The notes under the pieces: generated by a model
Database searches by the model: none
Told to the model about the DNA's origin: nothing
The model's input: only the letters and a program-made list of their open reading frames with translations
Translations under genes and position numbers: made by a program
Source: Craterostigma plantagineum
Lineage: Eukaryota > Streptophyta > Magnoliopsida > Lamiales > Linderniaceae
Length of the DNA stretch: 64,000 nucleotides
Direction: 5' to 3'
Assembly: GCA_027422505.1 (NCBI GenBank)
Contig: JAPQWV010000413.1
Span: 62,001 to 126,000 of the forward strand
In this document: piece by piece, positions 59,249 through 64,000 of the stretch
How the letters are laid out: each line of letters starts with the position of its first letter
Numbering within the stretch: the first letter of the stretch is position 1

Positions 59249-59869
59249 AAAAGTTTTAATTTCAATCATTACCCTCAGTATCGAAAGTGTTAATGTCGAA
59301 GATATGCAAAAGATTTTGTCTTCCTTCCCAAAAAATAAGTGATGCACTTACCGACAATAGAAGATGTGAAGATCATGTTGTAACTGAAGAGATGAAGAAG
59401 TTTTCTAAACTAATAACTTGTTGGTTTCACTGACAACTTACGTGGACTTACTGAAGAACAGTTTAGTGAAGGAACATGGGTGATGGCAGTTGTTGTAAGG
59501 AGCAAGCACGTCAATGTGGGACAGTTTTATCTTCGAAACTATTGTAAATAAACGAGCCATTGAGTTCTATTTTCAGGGCAGACCAACGAAGGAAAAATTA
59601 CAGAGAGAACTATTGAGTGCATATCAAATATTGGAGAGAAAGATGTATTCTTGTAATTCCAATTTGCGTAATCAATAAAGGATCTCTTTGGGATCGTGGA
59701 TGTAGGCTACGTTAGAGCTGAACCACGTTGTATCGCTTGTCTATTTTACACTTGTTCGTTTTCATCTCAAATCACACACATACTAAAATACGTTGCCGTA
59801 GTAGTCTAGCGCGGTCGAATTTCCTAACAAGTGGTGCAGTGAGCGTGGACGTAACACGCGATCGAAGAT

Positions 59870-61065
59870 ATGGCTGCCGCTAGATTCGATATGGAGAAAT
59901 TCAATGGAGACAACGATTTTGGGCTCTGGAAAATAAAAATGAAGGCTTTGCTCGTCCAACAAGGGCTCGAAGAGGCTCTCAAAGAGGAGAAGAGCATGCT
60001 ACCCGCAGAGAGCTGGCACCGGAAATTAAGAAGGTTATAAGGGAAAAGCACATAGCGCAATCGTTCTAAGCCTCAGCGATAAAGTACTTAGGACGGTTTC
60101 GAAGGAGTAGACGCCCGACGGCCTGTGGAAAAAGCTAGACGAGCTGTATATGGTGAAGACCCTGGCGAAGAGACTCTATCTCAAGCAGGCCTTATATTCA
60201 TTTCGGATGCAAGCCGGGCCAAAGCATCGAAGATCAAGTGGAAGTGTTCAACAAGATGATCCTTGACCTTGAAAATACCGAGGTGGAGATCGCGGAGGAA
60301 GACAAGGCGCTGCTTATGCTATGCTCGCTTCCAAAGGGGTCCAACACGCTCAAGGAGACGCTTCTCTACGGGAGGGACGTGCTCAAACTTGCAGACGTGC
60401 AAACGGCGTTAAGTTCAAGGCAACTAAACTTCCAAAGGGAAGCTGAAAATGGGCATGATCCGGGCGAGCTCTTAAACGTGAAGTTCAAGGCGCATGGTGA
60501 TCAGAAGAATGCGAAGCCCAAGCTTAGAAATCCTATCAATGCTACGAGTGCGGCGAGGAAGGACACATAAAAAGAGAATGCCCTAAACGTACACCAAAAT
60601 CTGCGAGTCAAGACCGGGTTAAGAACGTGAGTGCGGAGGATGAATATTTCGAATCGGCTGAGATTCTTACGGTGGCTAAGAAGGACACAGGTAATGAATG
60701 GATTCTCGATTATGGTTGCACATTCCATATTACGTGTAATAGGTCTTGGATCAAGAACTTCAAAGAAGTAAAAGGTGAAACGTTCACTTGGGCAACGACA
60801 AGGCGTGTCATGTGCTTGGCATAGGATCCGTTACCTTGAGGTGCATTCGGGTGAGGAGAAGGTGCTCGAGAAAGTTCGCTACGTCCCTGAGATGAGACGC
60901 AACTTAATCTCTGTAGGAACCTTAGACGACCTTGGATATTCAACCAAAACAAGCGCTGGAAAGATCAAGATTCTCAAGGGTTCTAAGGCGGTACTTAAGG
61001 GGTTCAAGCGGAACGCTATCTACGTATTGAATGGCTCGGGAATCTCAGAAATGGGAGTGGCATGA
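59870..61065 (+). pseudogene. Copia gag-protease remnant (Tnt1-like)
   Basis: Gag begins MAAARFDMEKFNGDNDFGLW then KIKMKALLVQQGLEEAL, with stops soon after. It is open again at 60238-60570 (MILDLENTEVEIAEEDKALL, TLLYGRDVLKLADVQTALSS). The knuckle CYECGEEGHIKREC (60541-60583) is one frame off. The protease site reads WILDYGCTFHIT, with Tyr in place of the catalytic-triad Ser. It continues to YVPEMRRNLISVGTLDDLGY and stops at 61065. Confidence 0.82.
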
Positions 61066-61432
61066 AGAGGAATCAAGGGAGGTCAGAAACGCTCTTAAGG
61101 TGGAGAAGACTGGCGAAACAACTGAAATCTCAGAAGTTCAAGAGGTGAGTCTTGACGATAAATTTTCTTATAGCCTTGAGGTTAATTCATGTAGAATCAA
61201 GAAGTCGAAGAGCAGTAAGTTTTTCAGCTGCAAATGGTTTGAGAAGATCAACCATGAAGCTAGGAACAAAAGCTCGAAAGAAACGAAAGAGTCGAAGAGT
61301 GAAGACGGTTTAGAAGAAGTGAGCTCGAGACCAACTTCAAGCAAGAGATTTATGGGATGCTTGAGGTTGGTTCCGTGCTCATGCACTTTGAGAAAGATGG
61401 TGGAGAATTCAGAGGTTCGAGTGAAGATTTAG
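61031..61432 (+). other. 133-codon open frame of unknown origin in the deleted copia
   Basis: It starts within the protease-end region and reads charged, Lys/Glu/Ser-rich text (EVRNALKVEKTGETTEISEV, then KSSKETKESKSEDGLEEVSS). It does not resemble integrase, which should be here. It could be chance or element-specific sequence replacing pol. Confidence 0.25.
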
Positions 61433-61605
61433 AAATTCAGGATGAAGTTTTTTCAGCAATTGAGTTGGGTAAAAGTCTGCAAACTCGAATGTGAGCGAAG
61501 GAGGGAGTTGAGGTTAGTTGTTTTTTGCCTAGATTGAATCTGTAAATGCGACGTCAATGGCTGTTTTTTACGACAAGTTCAAGGATGATTTTTAAGGTGG
61601 AGATT

Positions 61606-62097
61606 TGTGGAGAAAATTAAGTCATCCATGAAGCTTCGAAACATGTTGTCACTGAAGAGATGAAGAAGTTTTCTAAACTAATAACTTGTTGGTTTCACTG
61701 ACAACTTACGTGGACTAACTGAATAACAGTTTAGTGAAGGAACATGGGTGATGGCAGTTGTTGTAAAGAGCAAGCACGTCAATGTGGGACAGTTTTGTCT
61801 TCGAAACTGTTGTAAATAAACGAGCCATTGAGTTTTATTTTCAGGGCAGACCAACGAAGGAAAAATAACAGAGAGAACTATTGAGTGCATATCAAATATT
61901 GGAGAGAAAGATGTATTCTTGTAATTCCAATTTGCGTAATCAATAAAGGATCTCTTGGGGATCGTGGATGTAGGCTACGTTAGAGCCGAACCACGTTATA
62001 TCGCTTGTCTATTTTACACTTGTTCGTTTTCATCTCAAATCACACACATACTGAAATACGTTGTCGTAGTAGTCTAGCGCGGTCGAATTTCCTAACA
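61606..62097 (+). repeat. 3' LTR of the deleted copia
   Basis: 492 bp, paired with the 59365-59829 LTR; a handful of substitutions and one short gap. Confidence 0.8.
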
Positions 62098-62368
62098 AGT
62101 CCATTAATAGAAGATATGAGATCACCCAAGAACTTGAGAAGATTCGAACTCAATATTTACTATATTTGGGGAGATCTTCGAGGAGATATTTTAGGAGATT
62201 TTCAAGAGATCTTTTACCAATTAAAGAGGGAACCAAGACCTAGAAATAAAGAAGATTTCAAGCTGCCACAAGTGAGCTTTACACGAGAAAATATAGTGAG
62301 CTTTGATGACGCGAAATTTATCGAGTATACGTTGAGAAAATTTTAGCGAACACGAGTTTGTTTATAGC
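62098..62368 (+). other. Open stretch between two copia elements, unidentified
   Basis: An open frame from 62116 to 62346 encodes MRSPKNLRRFELNIYYIWGD, GDFQEIFYQLKREPRPRNK and VSFDDAKFIEYTLRKF. It is short and charged and I do not recognise it. It could be an exon remnant of the insertion-site gene or chance. Confidence 0.25.
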
Positions 62369-62373
62369 CTAGT

Positions 62374-63690
62374 TGTGGGAGGTTTTAAACATAAGAGAAG
62401 TTGAAGCTTTTAAGTAGTGGAAAGGGAAAATGAAGGAGATAACTTAGAACATCATCATTCATTCATTCATACATACATATTTTCTTCATACATACACATC
62501 ACATACTTATAGTCCACAATACAAGTAACTTGAAGACAAAAGATCAACTTAGCCCATGCCTTTACTAACCTAGCACAACACAAGGCATGGTGAAAAAGAC
62601 ATGCAAAAGATTATTCAACTTGGACCATGCTTCACACATTGCATGGCATGGTCTACCTTAACTACATCACTCATCATAGTAGACATTAAGGAAAATTAAA
62701 ATATATTAATATTTAACACTCCTTAATATTTTCCTTTGGTGCCTCAAATTTTCGCCTCAAATTTCGAAGGTAGACTTATCATCATCTTCACCACCACCTT
62801 TGCATCGTTGAACTCTTCTCCCGTCAACCTTATTTTGTTAACGATGTTTAAGAGTTTGGAAGAATACTCTTTCACCGAGTCTCCATCCTTCATCTTCAAC
62901 ATTTCAAACTCTCTTTTAATGTTAAGAGTTTGATGCTCTTCACACGATCGCTTCCTTCAGACTCTTCCTACTTATCCAAGCCTCTTTCGGATTTTCACAA
63001 GTCATGAGTCTTGTAAAGATCGTATCGGAAAGAGCCGAGTGTAAACATGTGAGAGCTCTTGGTTTTTTTGCGACGTCTTCTTCGTGCTTCTTCATTTGAG
63101 CGATCGTCGGGCTCGTAAGGCCGGTGGTTCTTCATCGCTTTCCACCACATTCCATAGGCATAGCGCTTTCAAATATGCCTTCATCTTGATCGTCCGTATA
63201 TGTGATAATTTTCGCCGTTGAAAACCGGAGGCCCCGTGCTTAGAGAGATGCTCGCCATATTCGTCGCTTTCTTGTACGGTGTAATTTTTTTCTCTCTCAA
63301 CTCACAAGTCCCTCAAGAATATAGCTCTACCATGTGGGAGTCTTTAAACATAAGAGAGGTTGAAGCTTTTAAGTAGTGGAAAAGGAAAATGGAGGAGATA
63401 ACTTAGAACATCATCATTCATTCATTCATTCATTCATACATACATACATATTTTCTTCATACATGCACATCACATACTTACAGTCCGCAATACAAGTAAT
63501 TTAAGACAAAAGATCAACTTCGCCCATGCCTTTACTAACCTAGCACAACACAAGCATGGTGAAAAAGACATGCAAAAGATTATTCAACTTGGACCATGCT
63601 TTAGACATTGCATGGCATGGTCTACCTTAACTACATCACTCATCATAATAGACATTAAGGAAACTATTAAAATATATTAATATTTTAACA
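62374..63690 (-). mobile_element. Minimal gag-only copia (TR-GAG-like)
   Basis: 1317 bp flanked by a perfect 5-bp duplication ctagt (62369-62373 and 63691-63695). LTRs 62374-62718 and 63333-63690 (TGTGGGAG...TTTAACA) contain CATT/CATA tetranucleotide runs. The 614-bp interior carries only a minus-strand gag remnant. It is a complete small element, not a fragment. Confidence 0.88.
62740..63258 (-). pseudogene. Gag remnant of the minimal copia
   Basis: Starts ATG at 63258 with MASISLSTGPPVFNGENYHI; an extra base then shifts to RTIKMKAYLKALCLWNVVES. Later recognisable pieces in shifted frames are PRALTCLHSALSD-like text, EAWISL-like text, EGSDRVKSIKLLT-like text and a DGDSVKEYSSKLLNIVNKI-like region near 62860. 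It is the UBN2-type gag of plant copia elements, with several frameshifts. Confidence 0.72.
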
Positions 63691-63695
63691 CTAGT

Positions 63696-64000
63696 ATTTT
63701 CTCTTTGCAAAAGTCTTGGCACTTTTATTTTAGTAATATCGTAAGATTCGTTTCTTTTCTAGGCTTGATCTTTTTGTAATCCATTTTCAATAGTGAAATT
63801 TTGCCATGAGGCTCGCAGCAAGTTGAAGAACTGCACAAATTTAAAGCTCGTCGTGTTTCGTCACTAAATTATTAATTATTTCCGCTGTGCATTCAATGTT
63901 GGCTTCAGTGTTACCTCAACATTAGTTCCATCATTTAGGTCATTAGCTTTTAACTTAGTTAGATCGCATCAATATCGTATTGGGACCTTTTCAGAAAGTA
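63696..64000. other. Unassigned sequence at right edge
   Basis: No gene or repeat recognised. Confidence 0.5.

Larger units (their letters stand above)
59365..62097 (+). mobile_element. Internally deleted Ty1-copia element (gag-protease only)
   Basis: The right LTR (61606-62097, TGTGGAGAAAATTAAG...CCTAACA) follows a polypurine AAGGTGGAGATT. The left LTR ends at 59829 and matches the right one from TGTTGTAACTGAAG (59376) onward. Its first 40 bp or so are diverged, so the start is approximate, and no matching target duplication was found. The interior is about 1.8 kb and lacks integrase, RT and RNase H. Confidence 0.8.

Overview
The window is nuclear DNA from a flowering plant, most likely a eudicot. 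The evidence is short AT-rich introns with GT-AG borders, plant-only gene families (BPC/GAGA-binding factor, IQD, SAUR, GLOX, plant CCCH finger), and dense nested plant transposons (Ty1-copia, an Athila-like Ty3-gypsy, hAT/Stowaway/Tourist MITEs, Helitrons, a tRNA-derived SINE). No RNA genes, CRISPR or prokaryotic features were seen.

Host genes, left to right. (1) 1-609 minus: a partial two-exon gene of unknown function running off the left edge. (2) 2082-3749 minus: a glyoxal-oxidase-like (GLOX) pseudogene. (3) 7219-12882 plus: a class II BASIC PENTACYSTEINE (BPC6-like) gene, cut in its coding exon by a 4.6-kb copia element whose two LTRs look identical. (4) 13738-16486 plus: an intact six-exon IQ-domain (IQD32-like) gene. 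(5) 24369-27534 plus: an intact four-exon CCCH zinc-finger gene. (6) 28466-29600 plus: a SAM-dependent methyltransferase with one frameshift. (7) 41273-41578 minus: a SAUR gene with a (GA)62 tract touching its start codon. (8) 45452-~52560 plus: a plastid-type hexokinase pseudogene broken by five kinds of insertion.

The rest is mobile or repetitive DNA. 4.08-6.64 kb is a MITE cluster: a Tourist, a hAT MITE nested inside another hAT MITE, and a Stowaway. 17.0-23.8 kb is a scrambled minus-strand copia region interrupted by a TIR element and a solo-LTR-like block. 30.4-36.7 kb is non-coding and built from two families of long tandem repeats. 43.3-44.6 kb is a probable solo LTR. 45.7-51.4 kb is a decayed copia with a hAT MITE inside it. 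52.6-59.2 kb is an Athila-like element with 2.9-kb LTRs and only about 1.9 kb of interior. 59.4-62.1 kb and 62.4-63.7 kb are two further copia elements reduced to gag/protease and gag.

There is no operon or cassette logic here: the host genes are independent. The most notable biology is very recent transposition into a GAGA-binding regulator, next to several long GA/CT tracts, one of them directly abutting a SAUR start codon. I found no convincing new molecular system. The best leads are the BPC insertion allele, the SAUR repeat, the layered hexokinase locus, the 7-kb repeat block and the gag-only minimal retroelements. All homology calls are from memory of protein families; no database search was run.
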